DNA of 64,000 bases from Paracoccaceae bacterium (GTDB lineage Bacteria; Pseudomonadota; Alphaproteobacteria; Rhodobacterales; Rhodobacteraceae): NCBI GenBank assembly GCA_021741245.1, contig JAIOYF010000008.1, forward strand, positions 62,001 to 126,000, given 5' to 3'. Under the pieces are notes generated by a model. The model saw only the letters and a list, made by a program, of their open reading frames with translations, ran no database searches and was not told the origin of the DNA. Made by a program: the position numbers and the translations under genes. Below, piece by piece: positions 1 to 9,030 of the stretch (position 1 is its first letter; each line of letters begins with the position of its first letter).

Positions 1-392
1 TTTCCATGGTCGAAGAGCTGCGCACATTGGAATACAGCCAACGCCTGCGCGACATTGCCCGCAACATCATGGTGGTGGGCGAAGGCTCGGTCGGGCAGTC
101 GCTGTACCGGGCGGCGGCCATCGGGGGCGCGCAGGCGCTTGGCCGCAAGGCGGGGGAGATTGCCGTGGGGCGGTTGGGTGATCTGGTGGCGATTGATCTG
201 GACCACCCGGCCTTATGTGCCTTGCGGCCCGCGCAAATCCTTGACGGTCTGGTGTTCGCAAGCCCCGATACGGTTGTCACCGATCTGTGGAGCGCCGGGC
301 GTCATCAGGTGCAGGGCGGCAGGCATGTGGCGCGGGGCGCGATTGTTGCGGCATGGCGCAAGGCGCTGGCGGAGTTGGCGGCCAGTCTGTGA
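1..392 (+). CDS. hutF: Formimidoylglutamate deiminase, C-terminal part
   Basis: This is the C-terminal end of HutF, which hydrolyses N-formimidoyl-glutamate to N-formylglutamate and ammonia in histidine degradation. The gene enters from outside the window, so only about the last 130 residues are seen. They contain EYSQRLRD, then GEGSVGQSLYRAA, then the strand GDLVAIDLDHP that closes the beta-sandwich of amidohydrolases. The metal ligands lie upstream and cannot be checked. The gene ends three bases before the convergent hutD stop. The nearby hutD and hutC support the hut assignment over another amidohydrolase such as imidazolonepropionase. Confidence 0.85.
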   Translation, partial: SMVEELRTLEYSQRLRDIARNIMVVGEGSVGQSLYRAAAIGGAQALGRKAGEIAVGRLGDLVAIDLDHPALCALRPAQILDGLVFASPDTVVTDLWSAGRHQVQGGRHVARGAIVAAWRKALAELAASL

Positions 393-395
393 CAC

Positions 396-953
396 TCAGC
401 CGAGTTGGCGCAGCGACACACGCAGCGCCTTTGCGCCCTTGGTCACGCGGATCACGCCGCTTGTGCCAAGTGCAAAGCTGCCGGGAAACAGGGCCATGCC
501 GTCAACATCCACCCCCGGCGTCAAGGCCAAAAGGCCGATCAGATCGCTGCCCATAACCTCTTCATGGTGGGGTGCGTCTACGACTGTCACCTGCCCGGAG
601 ATCAGGCGCGGATCGAAGATCAGGTTCAGGTCGCGAATGGGGCCGTTGATCAAGCGCCCATCAATTGGCGTCTCTCCGTCAAAGGGGACTGGGTGCAGGG
701 GCAGGGCGGACAGCACCTGATCGGGGCCATGCAAGGCGATCCCGGCCCCCTCGATCACCGTCAGGATGCGGGCATAGCCGTCAAAGCGTGAAAAGGGGCC
801 GTCGGTGGCGACCTCGGCGATGCTCAGCCGCCAGAGCCAGCCCCTTGCCCCCTCGGCCCGCGCGATTTCATGGGTGAGGCCACCGCCGTTTTTCCATGGG
901 GTGGTGATGAAATCCTCGGGGCGATGGATGTGGAACACGGGCTTTCCTTGCAT
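396..953 (-). CDS. hutD: HutD family cupin protein
   Basis: This 185-residue protein belongs to the HutD/Ves family, a bicupin found in histidine-utilisation loci and thought to limit or tune flux through the pathway. The N-terminal signature PWKNGGGLTHEIA (about residues 18-30) is the family hallmark and is followed by WLWRLSIAEV. The reading frame stays open upstream, but the ATG at 953 gives the usual family length and sits beside the putative HutC operator. The gene converges on hutF and diverges from hutC across a 55-bp gap that must hold both promoters. No enzymatic function is established for the family, so the role is from context. Confidence 0.88.
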   Translation of the reverse strand: MQGKPVFHIHRPEDFITTPWKNGGGLTHEIARAEGARGWLWRLSIAEVATDGPFSRFDGYARILTVIEGAGIALHGPDQVLSALPLHPVPFDGETPIDGRLINGPIRDLNLIFDPRLISGQVTVVDAPHHEEVMGSDLIGLLALTPGVDVDGMALFPGSFALGTSGVIRVTKGAKALRVSLRQLG

Positions 954-973
954 TAGGTGTAGACATAACCCTA
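954..973. promoter_or_regulatory. Putative HutC operator
   Basis: The hutD-hutC gap holds GTGTAGAC at 957-964, which fits the GT-N-TA-N-AC pattern known for HutC-subfamily GntR repressors. It sits inside a wider interrupted inverted repeat whose arms start TAGG and end CCTA. It directly abuts the hutD start codon and lies 36 bp upstream of hutC. HutC binding here is inferred from the motif and position. Confidence 0.5.
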
Positions 974-1008
974 TCAACACCGACAGACCCCGCCAAGAGG
1001 CCCGCCTG

Positions 1009-1719
1009 ATGCCCGCCAGCCCACCCGCAGAAAAGACCACGTTTCGCGATGTGAAGGCCGAAATTTTGCACCGCATCACCGAGGGGCCGTGGGGCCCCGG
1101 GAGCCTGTTGCCCGGTGAGGTGGAGTTGGCGGAGGAATTTGGCTGCTCACGCACCACCGTGAACCGCGCGATGCGCGAGTTGAGCGAGCTTGGCCTGATC
1201 GACCGCCGCCGCAAGGCGGGCACACGGGTGCGCAAGGCCCCGCTGCGGCAGGCACGGTTCGGCATTCCCTTGGTGCGCGAGGAAATCGAGGCGACGGGGG
1301 AAAGCTATCGCTACACGCTGATCGCGCGCCGTTTGATTGAGGCCCCGGATTGGGTGGCTGAGCGGATGAAACTGGGGCCAAGCGGGCTTGTGCTGCATGT
1401 TCTATGCCTGCACAGCGCGAATGGCAGGCCCTATCAACTGGAAGATCGCTGGATCAACGCCAACGCCCTGCCACAGGTGCAAGATGAGGGCTTTGAGGCG
1501 ATTGGCCCCAACGAATGGCTGGTGACCACGGTGCCGTTTTCTGACGTTGAGATCAGCTTTCAGGCCGTGGCGGCTGAGGGCGCGGTGGTGCAGCATCTGG
1601 ACCACAGGCCCGGCGAGCCCGTGTTTTGCGTAGAGCGCACGACGTGGTGGCAGGGGGCGGCGATGACCTTTGTGGCGCTGAGCTTCCGGCCGGGGCATCG
1701 GATGACGACGCGGTATTGA
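1009..1719 (+). CDS. hutC: Histidine utilization repressor, GntR/HutC family
   Basis: This 236-residue regulator has an N-terminal winged helix of the GntR type (about residues 10-75, with LLPGEVELAEEFGCSRTTVNRAMRELSELGLI) and a C-terminal UTRA effector domain ending in AMTFVALSFRPG. HutC proteins repress hut genes and are released by urocanate. The frame is open from 805, but the ATG at 1009 places the winged helix at the usual distance from the N-terminus and leaves room for the intergenic operator. The adjacent hutD and hutF make HutC the best call among HutC-subfamily regulators. Confidence 0.9.
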   Translation: MPASPPAEKTTFRDVKAEILHRITEGPWGPGSLLPGEVELAEEFGCSRTTVNRAMRELSELGLIDRRRKAGTRVRKAPLRQARFGIPLVREEIEATGESYRYTLIARRLIEAPDWVAERMKLGPSGLVLHVLCLHSANGRPYQLEDRWINANALPQVQDEGFEAIGPNEWLVTTVPFSDVEISFQAVAAEGAVVQHLDHRPGEPVFCVERTTWWQGAAMTFVALSFRPGHRMTTRY

Positions 1720-1841
1720 CCGGGCCAAGGGGCCGTTGCGGCGCAAAACCATGCCTTTGCGGGCTTGATGATCGCCCCTCCCTTGAGTTTACCCGCACCT
1801 TTGCCTAAACCTTGGCACAAAGCAGCCTCAAGGAACGCCCC

Positions 1842-2876
1842 ATGCGTATTCATACCGATCTTGCCGATACCATTGGCAACACCCCGCTTCTGAAACTTCA
1901 GAAAGCCTCGGAGATGACGGGGTGTACCATTTTGGGCAAATGCGAGTTTCTGAACCCCGGTCAATCGGTCAAGGATCGCGCGGCGCTGTACATCATCAAG
2001 GATGCCATTGCGCGGGGCGCATTGAAGCCGGGCGGCACCATCGTTGAAGGCACGGCCGGAAACACCGGGATCGGACTTGCGCTTGTGGGGGCCTCGATGG
2101 GGTTTCGCACGGTCATCGTGATCCCTGAGACGCAAAGTCAGGAAAAGAAGGACATGCTGCGCCTTGCCGGGGCCGAACTGGTTCAGGTGCCGGCAGCCCC
2201 CTACAAGAACCCCAACAACTATGTCCGCTATTCCGGTCGTCTGGCCGAGGCTTTGGCCCAAACCGAACCCAATGGCGCGATCTGGGCAAACCAGTTTGAC
2301 AATGTGGCCAATCGCCAGTCGCATATCGAGACGACAGGCCCGGAAATCTGGGAACAGACCGGCGGCAAGGTGGATGGTTTCATCTGCGCCGTAGGTTCGG
2401 GGGGCACTTTGGCCGGTGTTGCCATGGCTTTGCAGCCAAAGGGCGTGAAGATCGGCCTTGCCGATCCCGAAGGCGCAGCCCTGCATGCCTTTTACACGAC
2501 CGGCACCTTTGCCTCGCCCGGATCCTCGATCACCGAAGGGATCGGTCAGGGGCGTATCACCGCCAATCTGGAAGGCTTCACCCCCGATTACAGCTATCGT
2601 ATCCCCGATGCCGAGGCGCTGCCGCTGGTTTTCGAGATGCTGGAGGATGAGGGGATCTGTCTGGGGGGATCGTCGGGCATCAATATCGCCGGTGCGATCC
2701 GGATGGCCAAGGATATGGGGCCGGGGCATACAATCGTGACCATCCTGTGTGACTATGGCAATCGCTATCAGTCAAAACTGTACAACCCTACCTTCCTGAA
2801 GGAAAAAGGGCTGCCAGTGCCAGAATGGCTGGATCGCGGACCACGGGGATTGCCAACCGTTTTTGAAGACGCATGA
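1842..2876 (+). CDS. cysK: Cysteine synthase A
   Basis: This 344-residue fold-type II PLP enzyme makes L-cysteine from O-acetylserine and sulfide in the cytoplasm. The PLP lysine is Lys44 in PGQSVKDRA. The substrate loop GTAGNTGIG and the C-terminal GGSSGINIAGA phosphate-binding segment are present. A longer frame exists from 1812, but the ATG at 1842 has AAGGAA just upstream and starts at the conserved IGNTPLLKL region. The stop overlaps the next start as ATGA, so cysK and the mechanosensitive channel gene are translationally coupled. The protein is somewhat longer at its C-terminus than enterobacterial CysK. Confidence 0.93.
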   Translation: MRIHTDLADTIGNTPLLKLQKASEMTGCTILGKCEFLNPGQSVKDRAALYIIKDAIARGALKPGGTIVEGTAGNTGIGLALVGASMGFRTVIVIPETQSQEKKDMLRLAGAELVQVPAAPYKNPNNYVRYSGRLAEALAQTEPNGAIWANQFDNVANRQSHIETTGPEIWEQTGGKVDGFICAVGSGGTLAGVAMALQPKGVKIGLADPEGAALHAFYTTGTFASPGSSITEGIGQGRITANLEGFTPDYSYRIPDAEALPLVFEMLEDEGICLGGSSGINIAGAIRMAKDMGPGHTIVTILCDYGNRYQSKLYNPTFLKEKGLPVPEWLDRGPRGLPTVFEDA

Positions 2877-5470
2877 GGCATTTGTGCAGGCGATATAACG
2901 GGCTGAAGACACTTGCCGTCTGGACGGCTCTGGCGCTGTGGATTGTGGCAGGTGCCGCCCCGGCGCAAGATGTGGTCGCCCCGGTCCAAGGCACGCAGGC
3001 GCCGCTGAACCCGGCGCCTGAAACGACGAGCCCGACCCCGGCAGAGGGCACCAGCGTTGCCACTGGCGCATCCCCTACAGGTGCCGAGGTGGCGCAGACG
3101 GAGTTGGACTATTCCGCGTGGGAGGCCTTGGCTGCCGAAGCCGAAGCTGCCCTTGAGGACCCTGCCAGCAGTTCAGCGACGATGGAGCTTTTGCGCGCCC
3201 AGCTTGCGGATTGGCGCGAGTCGCTTTTGCTGGCGCAAAGCACCAATTCCTCACGGATCGCCACGCTGCGCCAACAGATCGCCGCCTTGGGGCCAGTGCC
3301 CGCCGAGGGCGAGACTGAGGTCGAGGAGATTGCCACACGGCGCGCGCAACTGACCGAGCAATTGGTCCGCCTGCAAGCGCCGTCTATCGCGGCCGAGGAG
3401 GCCTATCGCCGGGCCAATGGCCTGATCGGCGAGATTGACCGCATCCAGCGGGAGCGGCAGACCGATGCCTTGTTGCAACTGTTGCCTTCGCCCATGAACC
3501 CGGCCAATTGGCCCGACGCCTTTCGGGCGTTGAATACGGCGGTTCTTGGCATTGGGGTCGAGGTGACCAGACGCTGGGCCCTGCCCAATGGGCGCGAGGC
3601 GCTTTTTGACAATATCCCGGGCATATTCCTGCTGCTGGCTGTGGCACTGGCGCTGATTTGGCGCGGACGTCAGGTGATCGAGGCGTTGATCGCAAAACTC
3701 ATGGCGCGCTCATCTGTGCGGGGGATGCGCATCTCGGCACTGGCGCTTTCGCTGGGCCAGATCGCCATTCCCACGCTTGGGGTGGTTGCGCTGTCAAACG
3801 CGATGCGGCTTTCGGGGCTGTTTGGCATCGTGGGCACCGTCATGATCGAAACCTTGCCAAGCATCGGTTTCCTGATCTTTGCGGCCTATTGGCTGGGCGG
3901 GCAGTTGTTCCCGCGCGGTGGCGACCTGTTGCCGCTGAAGCTGTCACCCGAGCGCCGGGCGGAGGGGCGGTTTTACGTTACACTCTATGGCATCGTGCTG
4001 GGCGTGGAAGCCTTGCGCAAGGCCATCGTTGACCATCAGGCGCTGCCGGAAACGGCGCGGGCGGTGCTTGAGTTTCCCGCGATCGTGCTGGCCGCCTTCA
4101 TCTTGTTCCGCTTGGGGCGGTTGCTGCGCATCTCTTCGGTGAATGAGGCCGAGACAGATGATCCCCAAGGGTTCCGGGGCCGCGTGATCAGCATTCTGGG
4201 CCGTGGGGCGCTGGCGATTGGGGTGGTGGGCCCCTTGCTTGCGGCGATTGGCTATATTCCTGCCGCCGCCGCGATGATCTTTCCGGCCGTTACCTCGCTT
4301 GGGGTGATTGGGCTGTTGTTCTTGCTGCAGGTTCTGGTGCTGGACATTTATGTGTTGATCACCCGCAGCGAAGATGATGGTCGCAGCGCGCTGATGCCGG
4401 TTCTGGTGGGCTTTGGTTTGGTCTTGGCCTCGTTACCGCTGTTTGCCCTGATCTGGGGCGCGCGGATTGCTGATCTGACAGAATTGTGGACACGCCTGCG
4501 CGAGGGCTTTCAGATCGGTGACACGCGGATTTCGCCCACCGATTTCCTGTTCTTTGCCTTGGTCTTTGCCTTTGGCTTTATGCTGACACGGCTGTTCCAA
4601 GGCGCGCTCAAGGGGTCGATCCTGCCCCGCACAAGGCTGGATCAGGGCGCGCGCAATGCGCTTGTTTCGGGCACCGGATATGTCGGCATCTTTCTGGCGG
4701 CGCTGATCGCGATCAACTCTGCCGGGATTGACCTGTCGGGCCTTGCCATCGTGGCCGGGGCGCTGTCGGTCGGCATCGGTTTTGGTCTGCAAAATATCGT
4801 GTCGAACTTTGTTTCCGGCATCATCTTGCTGATTGAACGCCCGGTCAGTGAGGGCGACTGGATCGAGGTGGGCGGCGTGCAAGGCACGGTCAAGTCGATC
4901 TCTGTTCGCTCCACCCGGATACAGACCTTTGACCGCACGGATGTGATCGTGCCCAATACCGATCTGGTGGCAGGCCGCGTGACCAACTGGACGAGGTTCA
5001 ATCTGACGGGCCGGTTGATCGTGCCGGTGGGTGTGGCTTATGGGACCGACACCCGCAAGGTGGACCGGATCTTGCGCGAAATTGCCGAGGCGCAACCCTT
5101 GGCGCTGCTGAACCCGGCGCCTGTGATCGCCTTTATGGGTCTTGGGGCAGATTCGATGGACTTTGAAATCCGCGTGATCTTGCGTGATGTGAACTTCAGC
5201 CTGTCGGTGCGCAGTGAGATCAACCACCAGATCGTCCAGCGCTTTATGGAAGAGGGGATCGAAATACCCTTTGCGCAGACCGATGTTACCCTGCGCAACG
5301 CGGGCGAGATTGCCAATATGTTGGGCGGGGCCCTCGCCGCGCCGGCAAAAACTGCGCCACCCAAGACCGCAGAGCCGCCCTCGACACAATCCGCAGCCCG
5401 TCCAATCTCACGGGATCTGGAACCGGGTGAGGGGCTGCGACCAAACGACGATGATTCAGATGACACATGA
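2873..5470 (+). CDS. Large MscS-family mechanosensitive ion channel
   Basis: This 865-residue membrane protein resembles the large MscK/YjeP-like members of the MscS family. It begins with a signal peptide (ALWIVAGAAPAQ), then a long periplasmic helical region (about residues 70-200, rich in Q, A and R), then many transmembrane segments from about residue 245. The MscS core near residues 620-700 has the pore helix GALSVGIGFGLQNIVSNFVSG followed by the beta domain with VIVPNTDLVAGRVTNW. The disordered tail is rich in P, K and D. Such channels release solutes on hypo-osmotic shock. It overlaps the cysK stop by four bases and is followed closely by alaX. Confidence 0.88.
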   Translation: MRHLCRRYNGLKTLAVWTALALWIVAGAAPAQDVVAPVQGTQAPLNPAPETTSPTPAEGTSVATGASPTGAEVAQTELDYSAWEALAAEAEAALEDPASSSATMELLRAQLADWRESLLLAQSTNSSRIATLRQQIAALGPVPAEGETEVEEIATRRAQLTEQLVRLQAPSIAAEEAYRRANGLIGEIDRIQRERQTDALLQLLPSPMNPANWPDAFRALNTAVLGIGVEVTRRWALPNGREALFDNIPGIFLLLAVALALIWRGRQVIEALIAKLMARSSVRGMRISALALSLGQIAIPTLGVVALSNAMRLSGLFGIVGTVMIETLPSIGFLIFAAYWLGGQLFPRGGDLLPLKLSPERRAEGRFYVTLYGIVLGVEALRKAIVDHQALPETARAVLEFPAIVLAAFILFRLGRLLRISSVNEAETDDPQGFRGRVISILGRGALAIGVVGPLLAAIGYIPAAAAMIFPAVTSLGVIGLLFLLQVLVLDIYVLITRSEDDGRSALMPVLVGFGLVLASLPLFALIWGARIADLTELWTRLREGFQIGDTRISPTDFLFFALVFAFGFMLTRLFQGALKGSILPRTRLDQGARNALVSGTGYVGIFLAALIAINSAGIDLSGLAIVAGALSVGIGFGLQNIVSNFVSGIILLIERPVSEGDWIEVGGVQGTVKSISVRSTRIQTFDRTDVIVPNTDLVAGRVTNWTRFNLTGRLIVPVGVAYGTDTRKVDRILREIAEAQPLALLNPAPVIAFMGLGADSMDFEIRVILRDVNFSLSVRSEINHQIVQRFMEEGIEIPFAQTDVTLRNAGEIANMLGGALAAPAKTAPPKTAEPPSTQSAARPISRDLEPGEGLRPNDDDSDDT

Positions 5471-5481
5471 GGAGAAGATGG

Positions 5482-6204
5482 ATGCCGACCGAATTGCTGT
5501 TCCGCTCTGATCCCTATCAGCAATCGGCCGAAGCTGTGGTGACTGGCCACACCGCCGAGGGGGGCATCTTGCTGGATCGCACCGTATTTTACCCGACGGG
5601 CGGCGGTCAACCCGGTGACAGCGGGTGGCTGGACTGGCCCGGAGGGCGTCTGATGATCGCAACAGCCGTCAAGGTGGAGGGCGGTTTTGTGGCCTTGGTT
5701 CCCGCAGAACCCTTGCCTTTGCCACCTGTAGGCGCGCAGGTGCAACAGCGGCTGGACTGGACGCGCCGCCATCGCCACATGCGTATGCACACCGCCTTAC
5801 ACCTGCTGTCGGTCGTGGTTCCCTTGCCCGTGACAGGCGGGCAGATCGGGGCGGAGCGTGGTCGCCTCGATTTTGACATGCCAGATCCGCCGAGTGACCT
5901 TGCGCCCCTCAATGCTGCGCTGACCGCCATGATCGACCGCGACCTGCCTGTGTCGGATGAATGGATCACGGATGAAGCCTTGTTGGCCAATCCGGGCTTG
6001 GTGAAAACCATGTCGGTCAGACCGCCCATGGGGCAGGGGCGGGTACGTCTGGTGCGCATTGGCACCGAGGCATCCCAGATTGACCTGCAGCCCTGTGGCG
6101 GCACGCATGTGGCCCGGACGGGTGAGGTCGGTGGGGTAGAGATCACAAAGATCGAGAATAAGGGGCGGCAGAACCGCCGCATCATTGTGACCCTGAGGGA
6201 TTGA
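5482..6204 (+). CDS. Alanyl-tRNA editing protein AlaX
   Basis: This 240-residue free-standing editing domain resembles the second half of AlaRS. It hydrolyses Ser- or Gly-tRNA(Ala) in the cytoplasm. The zinc motif HxxxH is seen as HTALH, and the second half, CxxxH, as CGGTH, followed by VGGVEITKIENKG as in AlaRS-type editing domains. An in-frame ATG at 5467 overlaps the preceding stop. The ATG at 5482 is preferred because AGGAGA lies just upstream with good spacing. The length fits the AlaX-M class. It lies 11 bp after the channel gene and is probably part of the cysK operon. Confidence 0.9.
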   Translation: MPTELLFRSDPYQQSAEAVVTGHTAEGGILLDRTVFYPTGGGQPGDSGWLDWPGGRLMIATAVKVEGGFVALVPAEPLPLPPVGAQVQQRLDWTRRHRHMRMHTALHLLSVVVPLPVTGGQIGAERGRLDFDMPDPPSDLAPLNAALTAMIDRDLPVSDEWITDEALLANPGLVKTMSVRPPMGQGRVRLVRIGTEASQIDLQPCGGTHVARTGEVGGVEITKIENKGRQNRRIIVTLRD

Positions 6205-6252
6205 GGGCTGGGCCGCCGACCTTTGGCATAGAGCGGTTTGCTGGCAGGGGGC

Positions 6253-7053
6253 CTAGATCCGGTCGGGTATGCGGTTAAGCGCCCCCAGAACGACGCTGGG
6301 CAAGCTGTCCAGCGTCAGGCTGCCGCAGACACGCGCCCAGCCAAGCCATGCGCCGTAATCGGTCGGCAGACGCTGCATCACGATGGCGGTCAGGCGATTT
6401 GCTTCGGGCAAACGCCTGCGCGTGACAAAGGAAATCCCGCTGTAATAGTCGGGCAGGGCGTCCAGACCATATTCAAAAAAGGTCACATTCATCAGATCGT
6501 TGTAAGGGGTCCGCGACATCAGCGCAAAGCCGTCGAACTGCTGGATCAACATACCATCATAGCTTGTGCTGCGCGAGAACCGCCGGGTGCCTGGCCGGGT
6601 CGCGGCATCGTGGATGTCATAGCCCTTCCAGAGCTTTGTCTCGCCAAATGTGCGGATCTGCGCCATGCCCTGATAAGCGCGGTTCGGCTGGCGGAAGGAC
6701 TTGCGCCAATAGCGATACATGCCATCGGGCAGCATATAGTGGTCAAAAGGGCGCTGCACGCCTGACAAGGGCAAGCCATGCAGGGGCGCCTCTGTCGCCG
6801 GGTCCGGACGCGGTGTTTGATCCAAAGGGCGCAGCAAGATATTCGCATCCACCCCGAAATGATGGCAGATGCGGAACAAGATATCTGGCCGGGGAAAGGC
6901 CGTTCCCGTCAGGTATCGGTTGAACTGCGTCCTGTTGACCCCAATCGTGCGGCATAACTCACTGATCGAACTCACATCATTGCACAGCCGCCGCAAGTTG
7001 TTGCCAAGGATCATCCGCAGGTCAGACGGGTTGGGATGGGCACTGTTTTTCAT
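6253..7053 (-). CDS. Helix-turn-helix (XRE-like) transcriptional regulator
   Basis: This 266-residue protein has an N-terminal helix-turn-helix (about residues 15-65, ISELCRTIGVNRTQFNRYLTGTAFPRPDILFRICHHFG split over two turns) and a long C-terminal part without a domain I recognise. The C-terminal part is rich in aromatics and R, as in RYWRKSFRQPNRAY and YYSGISFVTRR. The frame is open to 7131, but the ATG at 7053 (MKNSAHPNPSDL) gives the natural start of the HTH domain. It stands alone, convergent with alaX. The target and ligand are unknown. Confidence 0.75.
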   Translation of the reverse strand: MKNSAHPNPSDLRMILGNNLRRLCNDVSSISELCRTIGVNRTQFNRYLTGTAFPRPDILFRICHHFGVDANILLRPLDQTPRPDPATEAPLHGLPLSGVQRPFDHYMLPDGMYRYWRKSFRQPNRAYQGMAQIRTFGETKLWKGYDIHDAATRPGTRRFSRSTSYDGMLIQQFDGFALMSRTPYNDLMNVTFFEYGLDALPDYYSGISFVTRRRLPEANRLTAIVMQRLPTDYGAWLGWARVCGSLTLDSLPSVVLGALNRIPDRI

Positions 7054-7270
7054 GCGTTCAAGGCACCCCATCGCCCTTGCTATCCATGGTTGTATCAAAC
7101 CGACGTAGCACCTGATGCGAACTAGCGTCAAGGGGGCAATACACTGATGCTAAGTCGCGTCAGGCTGATACAACACATGGACTATTGCGGTCGCAGGCAG
7201 CGGATTATCCTGATTTTCAGTGCAGGGTCAGATCGACCCGGCTTGATCCAGAGGGGCGGATAGAACAGCA

Positions 7271-7576
7271 ATGCGTGGGGTTGTCATCTGGTATTCAAAA
7301 CAAGATTTTCGTGCGGTGATCTGGTGCGAGGATTCCAAGGCCCTGGGAATTGCGTCGGGTCCGACGGCTTGGCGCAATCCCATGATGGATGTTGAAATAG
7401 GTGATTTCGTTGCCTTTTCGGTCCACGAAGCCGGTGCCGAACGGCGCTGCAAGGACATCCACCTGCTGGAAGCACAACACGCACCGGGGCTGCACAGCAG
7501 TATTCTGCAGCCAATGTCGTCGATCCCGACGAAAACACGAAATCCCCTCTTGCATCTTTGCTCCAGTAGAGATTAA
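7271..7576 (+). CDS. Small conserved hypothetical protein
   Basis: This 101-residue protein has a compact beta-rich first 70 residues (MRGVVIWYSKQDFRAVIWCEDSKALGIA, then MDVEIGDFVAFSVHE). The pattern suggests a small barrel like those of cold-shock or S1-like proteins, but no RNP motif is seen and I do not assign one. The tail from about residue 75 looks disordered. It ends 11 bp before the tRNA-Ser gene and may be read into it. No clear ribosome binding site precedes the ATG. Coding status is likely but not certain. Confidence 0.55.
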   Translation: MRGVVIWYSKQDFRAVIWCEDSKALGIASGPTAWRNPMMDVEIGDFVAFSVHEAGAERRCKDIHLLEAQHAPGLHSSILQPMSSIPTKTRNPLLHLCSSRD

Positions 7577-7587
7577 GACGCCGCGAC

Positions 7588-7677
7588 GGACAGTTGGCCG
7601 AGTGGTCGAAGGCGCACGCCTGGAAAGTGTGTAGGCGGGGAACCGTCTCGAGGGTTCGAATCCCTCACTGTCCGCCA
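7588..7677 (+). tRNA. tRNA-Ser (GGA anticodon)
   Basis: The 90-nt gene encodes CCA. The acceptor stem GGACAGT pairs with ACTGTCC. The anticodon stem CACGC/GTGTG closes the loop CTGGAAA with anticodon GGA, which reads UCC and UCU serine codons. A long variable arm, as expected for a class II tRNA, lies between the anticodon arm and the T arm GGGTTCGAATCCC. Its 3' end is the attachment site for the two integrated elements that follow, and integration has kept the tRNA intact. Confidence 0.96.
7664..7677 (+). repeat. Attachment site copy 1 (inside tRNA-Ser 3' end)
   Basis: CTCACTGTCCGCCA is the 3' end of tRNA-Ser. It recurs exactly at 15710-15723 and 24261-24274. Direct repeats of a tRNA 3' end bracketing tyrosine-integrase genes are the standard signature of site-specific integration. 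Confidence 0.85.
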
Positions 7678-8199
7678 TACATTCCACTTAAATTATTGAT
7701 TTAAATTGATAATTTTGGATTGGGTGTTTGGCTATCCCCCACGATATCCCCCAGTTGGCGCTAGCTTGCCACGGAATTGGCGGGAACATGGTGGACAGAT
7801 TGCAGGCGGTTTGTCGGAAGTATGACAGGGCCTTTTCGGCATTCATTCGCGAACTCTTGGCCAACTGCAACCGGGTTAGGCACCCCCGGTCCCACCGATG
7901 CGCCTTTGGCCGTCTGAACCTTTTTTCTGCCCGTTTATGTGAGGAAGGCTATCCGCCCCGGTCCTTGGCAAGCGCTGGTTAAAGTCTGAATGACCCCCGG
8001 TTGGCGTTTCCACGAATTGCATGCTCTACCGCGCCGCTGGATCGGGCGCATAGGTTAATAGGAACTGCACGGAAAAGTTTCGTATGGAGGGAAATACAAT
8101 TGACCTACTAGGGTAGGTATCGTCTATTTGACTGGTCACTTCGGATGCCCAGCACAGATTTGACAATTACGTAACCGATTAAAAAGGCAGAAAAAAATT
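7678..8199. other. Left end of element 1, no convincing gene
   Basis: About 520 bp follow the tRNA. The first 50 bp are very A+T-rich, then two TATCCCCCA sites follow. An 84-codon frame at 7728-7982 has no ribosome binding site and no recognisable composition, so I do not call it. The stretch just before 8200 is also A+T-rich and may hold the promoter of the lipoprotein gene. Confidence 0.5.
7733..7753 (+). repeat. Paired TATCCCCCA sites, left end of element 1
   Basis: TATCCCCCA occurs at 7733-7741 and 7745-7753, just inside the left attachment site. Similar copies occur just inside the right attachment site (15569-15577, 15581-15589). The paired placement at both ends suggests integrase arm-type binding sites; this is inference. 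Confidence 0.45.
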
Positions 8200-8724
8200 A
8201 TGAAGCTCGGCGTCACAAAGTTACCATTTCTCATGATTTTTGGCTTGCTAGGATGCGCCGAGACGCAATTCCAAGCGTACTCTTCTGGCGAACCGCTGCG
8301 CAGCTACGCCTATAAGGCTGGAGCAACTCCAGAATCAACCGAAAGGGCGGAAACCAACTGTCAGATTGAGGCTGCTCAGAGGGTGCCGCAACAGATGATT
8401 TCTCAGACTTCGCCGTCTTACACGACCCCGGTGCAAACATACTGCAACAACATCGGCGGACAGACGTTTTGCAACTCCACTGGAGGTCAAACGTATGGAG
8501 GTGAGACTACGATTTCAGACGCCAATACTGGTTTGAGGCAAAAGGCATACGGGCAGTGTATGGCTAGAGAGGGATATCGATATCTAGATATTCCTGCATG
8601 TGCTGCAGGTACAGCAACATCGTCTCTTAGAGCATCTTCAACAGGCGGCTTGCTGCCGCTTTCTAGTACGACGTGCTACATCGCGACCCCAGATAATCAA
8701 GTTTATGTCGGTAACCGCGCCTAA
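8200..8724 (+). CDS. Putative lipoprotein of unknown function
   Basis: This 174-residue protein begins with a lipoprotein signal: KLPFLMIFGLLGCAET, with the lipobox LLGC placing the lipidated cysteine at residue 19. The mature part is rich in S, T, G and Q. It contains a duplicated segment (CNNIGGQTFCNSTGGQTYGG) and six further cysteines, which suggests disulfides in the periplasm. I do not recognise the family. It is the first gene inside element 1 next to the tRNA. It is less G+C-rich than the flanking chromosome, so it is probably acquired cargo. It would sit in the outer membrane facing the periplasm. Confidence 0.6.
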   Translation: MKLGVTKLPFLMIFGLLGCAETQFQAYSSGEPLRSYAYKAGATPESTERAETNCQIEAAQRVPQQMISQTSPSYTTPVQTYCNNIGGQTFCNSTGGQTYGGETTISDANTGLRQKAYGQCMAREGYRYLDIPACAAGTATSSLRASSTGGLLPLSSTTCYIATPDNQVYVGNRA

Positions 8725-8781
8725 ACTCTAGTGCTAAGGCAACTCGCTTCATCCACTCGCGAGCGGAAAGTATGGTAAAGC

Positions 8782-9030
8782 CTATTCGGCCCGTCGCCTT
8801 GCAGCCTTTTTCCGGCATGCTTCGCGGCAATAGATCGCATCAGCGCGACGGGTGAACGGCACGGGGTCGCCGCATTCCCGGCAATACCATTCGCCCCATA
8901 GTGCATTTTTCAGGATGCGCTGGGCGCGCGCGTTGCGATGGCGCTTGTTCCCACATGGCCAGTGATAGACCAGCACACCGCGCGGCCAGTTTTCGCCGGG
9001 TTCAATGCCGTTGGGGTCAGGTTCGGGCAT
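8782..9030 (-). CDS. Small zinc-ribbon-like protein of element 1
   Basis: This 82-residue protein has two CxxC-like pairs, YCRECGDPVPF and YCREACRKKAARRR, that could bind one zinc ion, followed by a very basic tail. It may therefore bind nucleic acid. The chosen start (MPEPDPNGIEPG) is shared with the product of the gene at 9656-9940, and the DNA around both starts is duplicated. The frame is open further upstream to 9099. I do not know the family. Small zinc proteins of this kind are common in prophages and satellites. Confidence 0.55.
   Translation of the reverse strand: MPEPDPNGIEPGENWPRGVLVYHWPCGNKRHRNARAQRILKNALWGEWYCRECGDPVPFTRRADAIYCREACRKKAARRRAE

Noticed and set aside
1560-2729. Long minus-strand frame opposite cysK
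   Set aside because: It is a high-GC shadow of cysK; it has no ribosome binding site and no recognisable domain.
4433-5389. Long minus-strand frame opposite the mechanosensitive channel
   Set aside because: Its composition is that of a shadow (many H, R and Q) and it lies fully inside a conserved gene.
7728-7982. 84-codon frame at the left end of element 1
   Set aside because: It overlaps the putative integrase sites, has no ribosome binding site and looks random.
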